DNA of 64,000 nucleotides, taken from positions 124,001 to 188,000 of the forward strand of contig NZ_JACGXL010000007.1 in assembly GCF_014138265.1 (NCBI RefSeq), written 5' to 3'. Under the pieces are notes generated by a model, which did no database searches, had not been told where the DNA came from, and saw nothing but the letters and a program-made list of their open reading frames with translations. Shown one piece after another: positions 6,897 through 14,277 of this stretch; the first letter of the stretch is position 1; each line of letters starts with the position of its first letter. Source of the DNA: Dokdonella fugitiva (GTDB taxonomy: Bacteria > Pseudomonadota > Gammaproteobacteria > Xanthomonadales > Rhodanobacteraceae). The position numbers and the translations under genes are program-made.

Positions 6897-9317
6897 TCAG
6901 TGCAGGGTCTTGTAGACGGCGGGATCGAACGCGTCGACCGCGATGACTTCGTCGCGCGCGTCGCGTGCTTCGTTGAGCAGGTCGTACTCGGCGCCGCTGA
7001 TCACGCCCGCGGCGACGCCGAGGTCGTCGAGCAGGTAACCCGGGGCGCGGTCGAGCCGGCCCGCGCGCACGGCGTCGCGCAGTTTCGTCTCGATCGGGAT
7101 CGCGCGCACCGCCTTGTCGAGCGCGGCTTCGAGCGAACCGAGGCCGGGTTCGCCCGGCGGCGGCACGAACACGTCGGCGGTGAGCGTCGTGCGCGCCTCG
7201 CGGTTCTCGAGGATGTCGCGCGCGACTTCGCTGCCGAGCTTGTCGGACGGCGGGCGGAAACGCGCGCCGAGCGGGAAGATCGCGAGCTTGAGCAGCACCG
7301 CGGCCCAGCGCACGGGCAGGTTGTCGAGCACGCCGAGCAGCGCGTCCTGGATGCGGTACAGGCACAGCTCCGCCGACCAGCACGCGAGCGCGTAGTTCGG
7401 CCGCGTCTTCGGCTCGTCGTGGTAGCGCTTGAGCGCGGCGCTCCCGAGGTAGAGATAGGCGAGCGCGTCGGCGAGCCGGCCCGACAGCTTCTCGCGGCGC
7501 TTGAGCGAGCCGCCGAGCGTACCCATCGCGGTGTCGGAGATGATCGTGAAGGCGGCCGAGAAGCGCGACAGGTGCTGGTAGTAGCGGTGCGTGTCCTCGG
7601 TGCGCGGCGCGCCGGCGAGGCGCGAGCCGCTCCAGGCGAGCAGCTTCGCGCGCGTGGCGCGCGTGACGAACAGGTTGACGTGGCCGAAGATCGCGCGGTC
7701 GAACGCGGCGAGGTCGTTCTTCGCGACCGCGTCGATCTCCTTCTGCACGAACGGATGGCAGCGGATCGCGCCCTGGCCGTAGACGATCATCGAGCGCGTC
7801 AGGATGTTCGCGCCCTCGACCGTGATGCCGATCGGCACCGCGTCCCACGCGCGCGCGAGCGCGTTGCGCGGGCCGCGCTGGATCGCGCTGCCGGCGCGGA
7901 TGTCCATCGCGTCCGCGACGACCTGGCGCATGCTGTCGGTGAGGTAGGCCTTGCAGATGTTGCCGATCACCGCGGGCTTCTCGCCGGCGTCGAGCGCGCC
8001 GCAGGTGAGCGTGCGCGCGGCGGTCATGAGATAGGTGAGCCCGGCGATGCGCGCGAGCGGTTCCTCGATGCCTTCGAAGCGGCCGATCGGCGTGTCGAAC
8101 TGCTCGCGCACGGTCGCGTACGCGCCGCAGATGCGCGTGGCGAGCTGCGCCGCGCCGATCGACAGCGCCGGCAGCGAGATCGATCGGCCCGCGGCGAGCG
8201 ATTCCATGAGCATGCGCCAGCCGTGGCCGATCTGCTCGCGTCCGCCGATGACCGCGTCGTCGAGCGGCACGAACACGTCCTTGCCGACGATCGGGCCGTT
8301 CATGAACGGCACGCCCATCGGATCGTGGCGCTGGCCGATCTCGATGCCCGGCGTCGCGCGCGGGATCAGGGCGCAGGTGATGCCGCGGTCTTCCTGGTCG
8401 CCGATGAGCCTGCTCGGGTCCTTGAGGCGGAACGCGAGGCCGATCAGCGTCGCGACCGGCGCGAGCGTGATGTAGCGCTTCTTCCACTCGAGGCGCAGGC
8501 CGAGCACTTCGACGCCGTCGATGACGCGCTTCTCGACGATGCCTTCGGATTGCGTCGCGGCGGCATCCGAACCCGCTTCCGGGCCGGTCAGCGCGAAGCA
8601 CGGGATCTCCTCGCCGCGCGCGAGGCGCGCGAGGTACTTCTGCTTCTGCGCATCGGTGCCGTAGTGCAGCAGCAATTCGCCCGGGCCGAGCGAGTTCGGC
8701 ACCATCACGGTGACGGCCGCGGTGACCGAACGGCTCGCGATGCGCGTGACCACGCGCGAGTGGCCGATCGCGGAGAAGCCGAGGCCGCCGTGTTCCTTCG
8801 GGATGATCATGCCGAGGAAGCGCTGTTCCTTGATGTAGCGCCAGATCTCCGGCGGCAGGTCGCGCTGCTGGTAGACCTCCCAGTCGCTGAGGCGGCGGCA
8901 CAGTTCTTCGACCGGCCCGTCCATGAACGCCTGCTCTTCGGCACTCAGCGGTGCGGGCGAGAAGTCGAGCAGCTTCTGCCAGTCGGGCCTGCCGCCGAAC
9001 AGGTCGCCGTCCCACCAGACCGTGCCCGCTTCGAGCGCGATGCGCTCGGTGTCGCCGAGACGCGGCAGCACCTTCGCGAACACCGGCATGACGAAGCGCG
9101 AGACGAGCTGGCGCCGCAGCGGCGGCAGGCCGAACACGATGGCGAGCGCGAGCGCGAGGATCGTGCAGGCCGCCAACAGCGTCGGGTGCGCGCCGCCGGT
9201 GAGGCGCCAGCCGACGAGGGCGACGCCGGTCGCGGCGATCCAGGCGAGGAAGCCGAGGCCGCGGAACGCGAGCGTGGCGAACAGCACGAGCGCGAGGAGC
9301 AGGACGATCCAGATCAT
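6897..9317 (-). CDS. fadE: FadE-type acyl-CoA dehydrogenase
   Basis: The 806-residue protein (E. coli FadE has 814) catalyses the FAD-dependent first step of fatty acid beta-oxidation, converting acyl-CoA to trans-2-enoyl-CoA. Residues 1-65 form two to three hydrophobic segments that anchor it at the inner membrane. The acyl-CoA dehydrogenase core follows, with IPKEHGGLGFSAIGHS, FALTGPEAGSDAAATQSEG (flavin-contacting T-G-P-x-A-G-S-D) and MTAARTLTCGALDAGEKPA. A long C-terminal DUF1974-type domain (about 560-806) is typical of FadE. The start codon at 9317 is preceded by GGAGGT six bases upstream, which fixes it. The DsbA-like isomerase gene follows two bases after the stop. The strongly basic open frame that continues upstream of this start is not coding. 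Confidence 0.93.
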   Translation of the reverse strand: MIWIVLLLALVLFATLAFRGLGFLAWIAATGVALVGWRLTGGAHPTLLAACTILALALAIVFGLPPLRRQLVSRFVMPVFAKVLPRLGDTERIALEAGTVWWDGDLFGGRPDWQKLLDFSPAPLSAEEQAFMDGPVEELCRRLSDWEVYQQRDLPPEIWRYIKEQRFLGMIIPKEHGGLGFSAIGHSRVVTRIASRSVTAAVTVMVPNSLGPGELLLHYGTDAQKQKYLARLARGEEIPCFALTGPEAGSDAAATQSEGIVEKRVIDGVEVLGLRLEWKKRYITLAPVATLIGLAFRLKDPSRLIGDQEDRGITCALIPRATPGIEIGQRHDPMGVPFMNGPIVGKDVFVPLDDAVIGGREQIGHGWRMLMESLAAGRSISLPALSIGAAQLATRICGAYATVREQFDTPIGRFEGIEEPLARIAGLTYLMTAARTLTCGALDAGEKPAVIGNICKAYLTDSMRQVVADAMDIRAGSAIQRGPRNALARAWDAVPIGITVEGANILTRSMIVYGQGAIRCHPFVQKEIDAVAKNDLAAFDRAIFGHVNLFVTRATRAKLLAWSGSRLAGAPRTEDTHRYYQHLSRFSAAFTIISDTAMGTLGGSLKRREKLSGRLADALAYLYLGSAALKRYHDEPKTRPNYALACWSAELCLYRIQDALLGVLDNLPVRWAAVLLKLAIFPLGARFRPPSDKLGSEVARDILENREARTTLTADVFVPPPGEPGLGSLEAALDKAVRAIPIETKLRDAVRAGRLDRAPGYLLDDLGVAAGVISGAEYDLLNEARDARDEVIAVDAFDPAVYKTLH

Positions 9318-9413
9318 GTCGCCACCTCCGGTCGGAGCGGCGATTATGCCTGTTGCGCTCCCCCACCGCGGGTGAACGCCTGCGTAGAATGCGCGATCGA
9401 TCGGGGGAATCGA

Positions 9414-10751
9414 ATGCGCATCGTCTCCATCCTGCTGCTCGGCCTCGCGCTGTACTTCGCCGCGGGTCTGCGCTGGCCGGCACGCTACGAAGGGCCGCGC
9501 TACGTGCCGCCGGCCGCGGCGGACAGCCCGGCGATGCGCGTGCTGCGCGCACGGCCACTGCCCGGCGACGAGGCCGCGCGCGCGGACGTCCTCGTCGAGC
9601 TGGTCGCACTGCAACAGACTGCGGACGCGACCGCCTACGCGCGCTGGATGCAGGCGCGCGCCTGGCGCGCGTTCCTCGGCCGCGACGAGCCCGCGTTCGC
9701 CGACACCGGCGCGGCGATCGACGCCGGCCGCGACGGCGAGGCGGAGCTCGCGGCGCTGCGCGCGGACGTGCTCGCGCGCGTCGTCGCGGTGCGCGTCGAC
9801 ACCGCGCTCGCGCCCGCGCTGCTCGAGGTGTTCGCCGCGGGCGAGGACATGTCGCGTGGACGCGTGCTGAATGCGGTCGCGCCCGGCCTGTGGAGCATCG
9901 ACATCGATCGCTACCACGACTTTCGCGTCGCGGTGAAGGTGCGCAATCTCGCCGACGCGCCGATCGACGGCACCCCGCTCGCGCCGCTGCGGCTCGTGAT
10001 GTCGTGGGACGGCGAGCGCGACAAGAGCGTGCGCTGCGAGCCGCACGGCGACGCGCGCCTCGAACCGGGCAGGGAAGTCACGTTCTGGTGCGTGAGCATG
10101 GCCGACCTCGGCTGGAAGACCGCGTCGGAGCCGGTCGACTGGATACGCAGCGGCGCCGGCAACGACGACCATCGCCTGCTGCTCGTCGCGGACGCTTCGT
10201 CGCTGGCGATTCCCTCGCTCGACCTCGCCGTGCGCCGCGGCGGCAACGAGTACCGCACGAGCGAGATCGACCATCGGGCCGAACTCGCGCGTCATCGCGC
10301 GGGCGAGCGCGGTTGCTTCGAACGCGGCACCTGCGCGCGCGAGATGTTCGACGAGACAGGGCAGTGGCGCGCGACGCTCGCCTGGGCGCTCGCCGCGCTC
10401 GGCGTGTGCGTGACGGCGGCGACGCTCGGTCGTTCCGTCGTGATCGCGGTACTGCTCGCGTTGTTCACCACGTTAAACGCCGGCGCACGCGCGCTCGTCG
10501 CGGGCGGCGGCGACGTGCAGCCGTTCCCGCTGCTGCGCTCGGTGCCGTGGATCGCCGCCTGCCTCGCGCTCGCCGCGCTTGCGTGGTCGCTGCGAGCGCC
10601 GTTGTCCGACTGGCGCGCGATGCGTTCGCGTCCACGCCCGGACGTCATCTACGAACGCTGGGCGTTCGCCGCGGGCACGCTCGGCTCGATCGGAGTGGTC
10701 GTCTACGGGGCGTTCCTGCTGTGGATGCTGTGGACCGTGTTCCGCCGCTAG
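9414..10751 (+). CDS. hypothetical membrane-anchored protein with C-terminal transmembrane segments
   Basis: I do not recognise the family of this 445-residue protein. It starts with a signal anchor (MRIVSILLLGLALYFAAGL), followed by a large extracytoplasmic region of about 310 residues. The first part is Ala/Arg-rich and helical (about 45-150). The second is beta-rich, with DFRVAVKVRNLADAPIDG and a Cys pair in VRCEPHGD...FWCVSM that could form a disulfide. The C-terminus carries three or four hydrophobic helices: about 325-360, two between 365 and 395, and a last one at 420-445. The start ATG 9414 has GGGGGA five bases upstream. It is divergent from the fadE-type gene with 96 bases between start codons, and a TAGAAT box at 9385-9390 may be its -10 element. 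The beta region could be an FxLYD- or DUF3426-like domain, but I cannot confirm this. Confidence 0.72.
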   Translation: MRIVSILLLGLALYFAAGLRWPARYEGPRYVPPAAADSPAMRVLRARPLPGDEAARADVLVELVALQQTADATAYARWMQARAWRAFLGRDEPAFADTGAAIDAGRDGEAELAALRADVLARVVAVRVDTALAPALLEVFAAGEDMSRGRVLNAVAPGLWSIDIDRYHDFRVAVKVRNLADAPIDGTPLAPLRLVMSWDGERDKSVRCEPHGDARLEPGREVTFWCVSMADLGWKTASEPVDWIRSGAGNDDHRLLLVADASSLAIPSLDLAVRRGGNEYRTSEIDHRAELARHRAGERGCFERGTCAREMFDETGQWRATLAWALAALGVCVTAATLGRSVVIAVLLALFTTLNAGARALVAGGGDVQPFPLLRSVPWIAACLALAALAWSLRAPLSDWRAMRSRPRPDVIYERWAFAAGTLGSIGVVVYGAFLLWMLWTVFRR

Positions 10752-10824
10752 GCATCGGAGCGGCGGCGCCGCGCGCCGGTGGCGGACGTTGCGACGTGCG
10801 GCGCGAAGCTGCGAAGATCGGCCG

Positions 10825-11613
10825 ATGAAGAACAAGACCGACATCGTCAACAACTGGTTGCCGCGCTACACGGGCTCGGCGCTGGACCGTTTCGGCGAGC
10901 ACGTCCTGCTGACCAACTTCGGCCACTACGTCGAGCTGTTCGCGCAGTGGCACGGCGTCGACGTGCAGGGGCGCGACCGGCCGATGCCGAACGCGACCGC
11001 CGACGGCATCACGATGATCAACTTCGGCATGGGCAGCCCGAACGCGGCGACCGTGATGGATCTGCTGTCGGCGATCACGCCGCAGGCGGCGCTGTTCCTC
11101 GGCAAGTGCGGCGGCCTCAAGAAGAAGAACCAGCTCGGCGACCTCGTGCTGCCGATCGCAGCGATCCGCGGCGAGGGCACCTCGAACGACTACCTGCTGC
11201 CGGAAGTGCCGGCACTGCCCGCGTTCCAGCTGCAGCGCGCGGTGTCGACGATGATCCGCGACCTCGGCCACGACTACTGGACCGGCACCGTCTACACGAC
11301 CAACCGGCGCGTGTGGGAGCACGACGTCGCGTTCAAGGACTACCTGCGCAAGACGCGCTGCATGGCGATCGACATGGAGACCGCGACGGTGTTCGCGGCC
11401 GGCTTCGCCAACCACATCCCGACCGGCGCGCTGCTGCTCGTGTCCGACCAGCCGATGATCCCGGAAGGCGTGAAGACCGAAGCGAGCGACAAGCTCATCA
11501 CCGCGAATTTCGTCGAGGCGCACATCAAGGTCGGCATCGAGGCGCTCAAGCTCGTGCGACGCAACGGTCGCAGCGTGAAGCACCTGCGCTTCGAGGACGA
11601 CCACGACGCCTGA
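10825..11613 (+). CDS. amn: AMP nucleosidase (short form)
   Basis: The enzyme hydrolyses AMP to adenine and ribose 5-phosphate. The 262 residues correspond only to the catalytic NP_1/PNP-UDP-phosphorylase-like domain. The N-terminal regulatory domain of the 484-residue E. coli enzyme is absent. Diagnostic segments are MINFGMGSPNAATVMDLL, ALFLGKCGGLKKKNQLGD (phosphate/ribose loop), GEGTSNDYLLPEVPALPAFQLQ and MAIDMETATVFAAGF, where M-E-T-A-T contacts the ribose. Short forms of this kind are typical of Xanthomonadales. Upstream, the preceding gene ends 73 bases away on the same strand. The apt gene lies 1.7 kb downstream on the opposite strand and catalyses the return reaction. Allosteric control by ATP and phosphate, known for the long form, cannot be assumed here. 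Confidence 0.9.
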   Translation: MKNKTDIVNNWLPRYTGSALDRFGEHVLLTNFGHYVELFAQWHGVDVQGRDRPMPNATADGITMINFGMGSPNAATVMDLLSAITPQAALFLGKCGGLKKKNQLGDLVLPIAAIRGEGTSNDYLLPEVPALPAFQLQRAVSTMIRDLGHDYWTGTVYTTNRRVWEHDVAFKDYLRKTRCMAIDMETATVFAAGFANHIPTGALLLVSDQPMIPEGVKTEASDKLITANFVEAHIKVGIEALKLVRRNGRSVKHLRFEDDHDA

Positions 11614-11645
11614 CGCGGGCGACCGCACGGCCACGAGGGGGAGCG

Positions 11646-12362
11646 ATGTCGCGCCACACACGCAAACCGCTGCAGCGCCACCACGAGACGCATCGAAGCG
11701 AGCGCAGCGGCTGGCTGCGCGCGGCCGTGCTCGGCGCGAACGACGGCCTGCTGTCGACCGCCGGACTCGTCGTCGGCGTCGCAAGCGCCGATGCCACGCG
11801 CAGCGCGGTGCTGCTCGCCGGCTTCGCCGGCCTCGTCGCCGGAGCGTTCTCGATGGCCGCCGGGGAATACGTCTCGGTGAGTTCGCAGGCCGATGCGGAA
11901 GCCGCGGATCGCGAGATCGAGAAGCGCGAACTCAACGAGGATCCGCACGGCGAGCGCGAGGAACTCGTGAACATCTACCGGCGGCGCGGCCTCGATGCCG
12001 AACTCGCCACGAAGGTCGCCGACCAGCTCACCGCGCACGACGCGCTCGGCGCGCACCTGCGCGACGAGCTCGGCCTCACCGAAACCCTGCGCGCGCGGCC
12101 GCTGCAGGCCGCACTCACGTCGGCGATCACGTTCTCCGTCGGCGCCGGCCTGCCGCTGTTCGCGGTCACGCTCGCGCCGGCGACGCACATCGCGCCGGTC
12201 GTCGCGGCCGCGACGCTCGTTTCGCTCGGCGTGCTCGGTGCGGTCGCCGCGCGCACCGGCGGTGCGCCGGTCGCCAGCGGTGCGTTGCGCGTGTTGTTCT
12301 GGGGCGCGCTCGCGATGGCCGCGACCGCGGCCGTCGGCAAGCTGTTCGGCGTCGCGGTGTGA
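11646..12362 (+). CDS. VIT1/CCC1 family metal transporter
   Basis: The 238-residue protein belongs to the VIT family, which moves Fe2+ or Mn2+ out of the cytosol (into vacuoles in yeast and plants). It has the typical start RSERSGWLRAAVLGANDGLLSTAGLVVGV, where the Asp of N-D-G lies in the metal-transport path of TM1. TM2 follows with AGLVAGAFSMAAGEYVSVSSQ, carrying the conserved M and E. A cytosolic helical metal-binding domain spans about residues 85-150 and is rich in Glu (EIEKRELNEDPHGEREELVNIY). Three more hydrophobic segments follow (about 155-235). ATG 11646 sits five bases after a GAGGGGGAG ribosome-binding site. It starts 32 bases after amn, so the two may be cotranscribed. Substrate specificity (iron or manganese) cannot be told from sequence. 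Confidence 0.88.
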   Translation: MSRHTRKPLQRHHETHRSERSGWLRAAVLGANDGLLSTAGLVVGVASADATRSAVLLAGFAGLVAGAFSMAAGEYVSVSSQADAEAADREIEKRELNEDPHGEREELVNIYRRRGLDAELATKVADQLTAHDALGAHLRDELGLTETLRARPLQAALTSAITFSVGAGLPLFAVTLAPATHIAPVVAAATLVSLGVLGAVAARTGGAPVASGALRVLFWGALAMAATAAVGKLFGVAV

Positions 12363-12392
12363 TTCGCGGCTTGCGGACCCAGGCGGAAGCGA

Positions 12393-12465
12393 AAGCCTGA
12401 AACACGAAGGTCACGAAGGAAAAACGGAATCAGGAAAGAGCCTGAAACACGGAGTACGCGGGGCA
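12393..12465. repeat. Decayed copy of the 9-bp-unit repeat element
   Basis: This intergenic patch between the convergent VIT-family gene and apt repeats, in the same order, the two left-hand modules of the element at 2389-2476. One module begins cctgaaacacgaagg with a single substituted second unit, and the next begins cctgaaacacggag. The inverted right-hand halves are missing. Copies 10 kb apart in the same genome, both lying between convergent genes, indicate a dispersed family of intergenic repeats and not a local accident. Nothing else is visible in 12363-12480. Confidence 0.75.
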
Positions 12466-12480
12466 GGGAGGCGGCGATCC

Positions 12481-12999
12481 TCAGTACGACAGCAGCGCGT
12501 GCAGGGGGGAGGCATTGCCCCAGCGCGCGCGGCCGGGCAGGGCGGCGAGTTCGATCAGCACGCTCGCGCCGACGACGGTCGCGCCGAGGCGCTCGACCAG
12601 CGTGCGTGCGGCGCACAGCGTGCCGCCGGTGGCGAGGACGTCGTCGGCGACGAGGACGCGTTCGCCCTTGCGCAGCGCATCGTTGCGCGCTTCGAGGCGG
12701 TCACGTGCGTATTCGAGCTCGTAGTCGACCGCGACCACCGGAGGTGGCAGCTTGCCGGGCTTGCGCAGCGGCACGAAGCCGGCGCCGAGCGTGGTCGCGA
12801 GCGCGGCGCCGAAGATGAAGCCGCGCGACTCGATCGCGCAGACCGCCTGCACGCGAGCCTCGCGCCACGGCTCGGCGAGCAGCGCGATGCACCGCGCGAA
12901 CTCGGCAGCGTCGGCGAGCAGTGGCGTGATGTCGCGGAACACGATGCCCGGCGTCGGGAAATCCGGTACCGCACGGATCAGGCTGGCGAGATTGTGCAT
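12481..12999 (-). CDS. apt: adenine phosphoribosyltransferase
   Basis: The enzyme converts adenine and PRPP to AMP in cytosolic purine salvage. The 172-residue length fits the family. The N-terminus has the adenine-binding hood segment IRAVPDFPTPGIVFRDITPLL. CAIESRGFIFGAALA follows, and the PRPP-binding motif ERVLVADDVLATGGTL has the two acidic residues and the T-G-G-T loop in place. The ATG at 12999 gives the standard N-terminus M-H-N-L-A-S-L. An extended in-frame start a few codons upstream is possible but not needed. It is 104 bases downstream of the glutaredoxin-rhodanese gene on the same strand, and its product consumes the adenine released by the AMP nucleosidase encoded 0.9 kb away. 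Confidence 0.93.
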   Translation of the reverse strand: MHNLASLIRAVPDFPTPGIVFRDITPLLADAAEFARCIALLAEPWREARVQAVCAIESRGFIFGAALATTLGAGFVPLRKPGKLPPPVVAVDYELEYARDRLEARNDALRKGERVLVADDVLATGGTLCAARTLVERLGATVVGASVLIELAALPGRARWGNASPLHALLSY

Positions 13000-13103
13000 G
13001 AGGTCGTCGACTCGTGGGGCGGGTCGAGCCGCGAAGCGGCGATTCCGCCGAACCGGACGGCGGCACGCGCGACGCGCGTACCAGCCTGCGGCGCCGCGTT
13101 GCT

Positions 13104-14027
13104 TCAGTAGCGCGGGATCGACGGATCGATCTCGACCGACCACGCGTCGATGCCGCCTTCGACGTTCCACAGGTTGGTGAAGCCGTGCTCGCGGAAGTGC
13201 TCGGCCGCGTTGCGGCTCGAGTTGCCGTGGTGGCAGATGAAGGCGAGCGCGGCGTCCTTCGGCAGTGCGGTCAGGCGCGCGTGCGTCTCCGGCGTGAACG
13301 GTTCGGCACCCGCGAACGGTGCGAAGGCGCGATCCTGCTCCGGCCGCACGTCGACGACGGTGATGTCGCCGGCGTGCATGCGCTGCTTCAGCTGGTGCAC
13401 GTCGAGCGAGCGGATCGCCTGCGGGGCCTGCGGCAGGAAGATCGCGAGGCCTTCGCCGTGCGGCGTGCGCGTCCAGTCGATGCTCGCGCCGCGCGCGCGC
13501 TGCGCGCTGGCGGCGTCGAAGCGAACTTCGAGGCCGTTGGCGACGGCGACGATGTCGTGCTCGCCCGGCTCGCGCAGCTGGAACTGCGGCTGGAAGCGGC
13601 CGTCGACGACGAGGAACAGCTTGGCGTCGCCGGCGTCGGCGAGCGCGGCGCGCACCTTCTCGACCGCGGCGTCGGAAATGGTCAGCAGCGGCGGCGTGCG
13701 GTCGGGCGCGGACACGCCGAGCACGCGATGCAGTTCGCCCGAGTCGAACATCGACTGCACGATGTCGGCGCCGCCGACGAGCTCGCCGCCGATGTACAAC
13801 TGCGGGATCGTCGGCCACTGGCCGAACTCCTTGATGCCCGCGCGGATCTCCTCGTCGGCGAGCACGTCGACGCTGTGGTAGTCGTCGAGCAGCGCGTTGA
13901 GGCGGTCGGCCGCGGCGGCCGAAAAGCCGCACTGCGGCGCGAGGCGCGTGCCCTTCATGAACAGCACGACGTGATGGTCGGCGAGCAGCGACTCGATGCG
14001 CGCGCGCGTGGCGGGGGAGAGCGACAT
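13104..14027 (-). CDS. grxD: monothiol glutaredoxin (Grx4 type) fused to a degenerate A-type carrier domain and a rhodanese domain
   Basis: This 307-residue protein has three parts. Residues 1-105 are a monothiol glutaredoxin with the CGFS motif (Cys33) and the WPTIPQLYIGGELVGGADIV segment, a domain that carries [2Fe-2S] clusters with glutathione. Residues about 110-205 look like an IscA/ErpA A-type fold (LTISDAAVEKVRAAL... and IDWTRTPHGEGLAIFLP) but lack every cluster-binding cysteine. Residues about 210-307 are a rhodanese domain with FICHHGNSSRNAAEHF and candidate active-site Cys265. ATG 14027 was preferred to an in-frame TTG at 14054, which would add nine residues (MPPRPTDTA) and has no better ribosome-binding site. 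The protein probably serves Fe-S cluster trafficking or repair and may couple sulfur handling to cluster transfer. Plain Grx4 proteins are only about 110 residues long. Confidence 0.88.
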   Translation of the reverse strand: MSLSPATRARIESLLADHHVVLFMKGTRLAPQCGFSAAAADRLNALLDDYHSVDVLADEEIRAGIKEFGQWPTIPQLYIGGELVGGADIVQSMFDSGELHRVLGVSAPDRTPPLLTISDAAVEKVRAALADAGDAKLFLVVDGRFQPQFQLREPGEHDIVAVANGLEVRFDAASAQRARGASIDWTRTPHGEGLAIFLPQAPQAIRSLDVHQLKQRMHAGDITVVDVRPEQDRAFAPFAGAEPFTPETHARLTALPKDAALAFICHHGNSSRNAAEHFREHGFTNLWNVEGGIDAWSVEIDPSIPRY

Positions 14028-14083
14028 GGCGGTATCCGTGGGGCGGGGCGGCAATGATACGCCGGGCGCAGGGGCCGGCGGGT

Positions 14084-14113
14084 TTGGGCAGCCCCTGATT
14101 TATAGGCGATAAT
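14084..14113 (+). promoter_or_regulatory. candidate sigma-70 promoter of the OmpA-like gene
   Basis: A -35-like ttgggc (14084-14089) and a -10-like gataat (14108-14113) are separated by 18 bases, in the most AT-rich part of the intergenic region. Transcription from here would give a leader of about 155 bases before the ATG at 14278. No experimental support is available. Confidence 0.5.
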
Positions 14114-14277
14114 CGCCGTCGCAAGGCGCCGCGCGGGAAGCGCGGCGGGCCAGGGTAGGGGCGGGGTCGCGAGGCCCATCGAACGCAGCACAGGCTCGGA
14201 ATCCGTCCGCCGCGAGGCGGTCGCCGGCATCGCGCCGGGGGTTCCGCATGGATCGGCGCAAGCTCGGGAGGAGTGTC
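14114..14277 (+). promoter_or_regulatory. long, potentially structured 5' leader of the OmpA-like gene
   Basis: Between the candidate promoter and the start codon several hairpins can form. One is gccgcgc-loop-gcgcggc with a GGGAA loop (about 14130-14148). Another is an enclosing gggcc/ggccc pair around 14148-14178. A third is ccgcc-GCGA-ggcgg, a stem closed by a GNRA tetraloop (about 14209-14222). A strong GGAGGAG ribosome-binding site sits four bases before the ATG. No known riboswitch class could be matched by eye; the conserved cores of GEMM (c-di-GMP-I) are absent. Confidence 0.35.

Noticed and set aside
6259-10751. Long open frames on both strands over the fadE region (more than 1100 codons on the minus strand and a plus-strand frame of 1283 codons)
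   Set aside because: Their translations outside the true genes are Arg/Ala/Glu-rich with no domain; they result from high GC third positions. Only the parts 6259-6894, 6897-9317 and 9414-10751 have family features or proper starts.
14114-14277. Cyclic di-GMP (GEMM) riboswitch upstream of the OmpA-like gene
   Set aside because: A G-C-A-A-G-G-C string resembles part of the motif, but the conserved receptor segments and spacing are not found.
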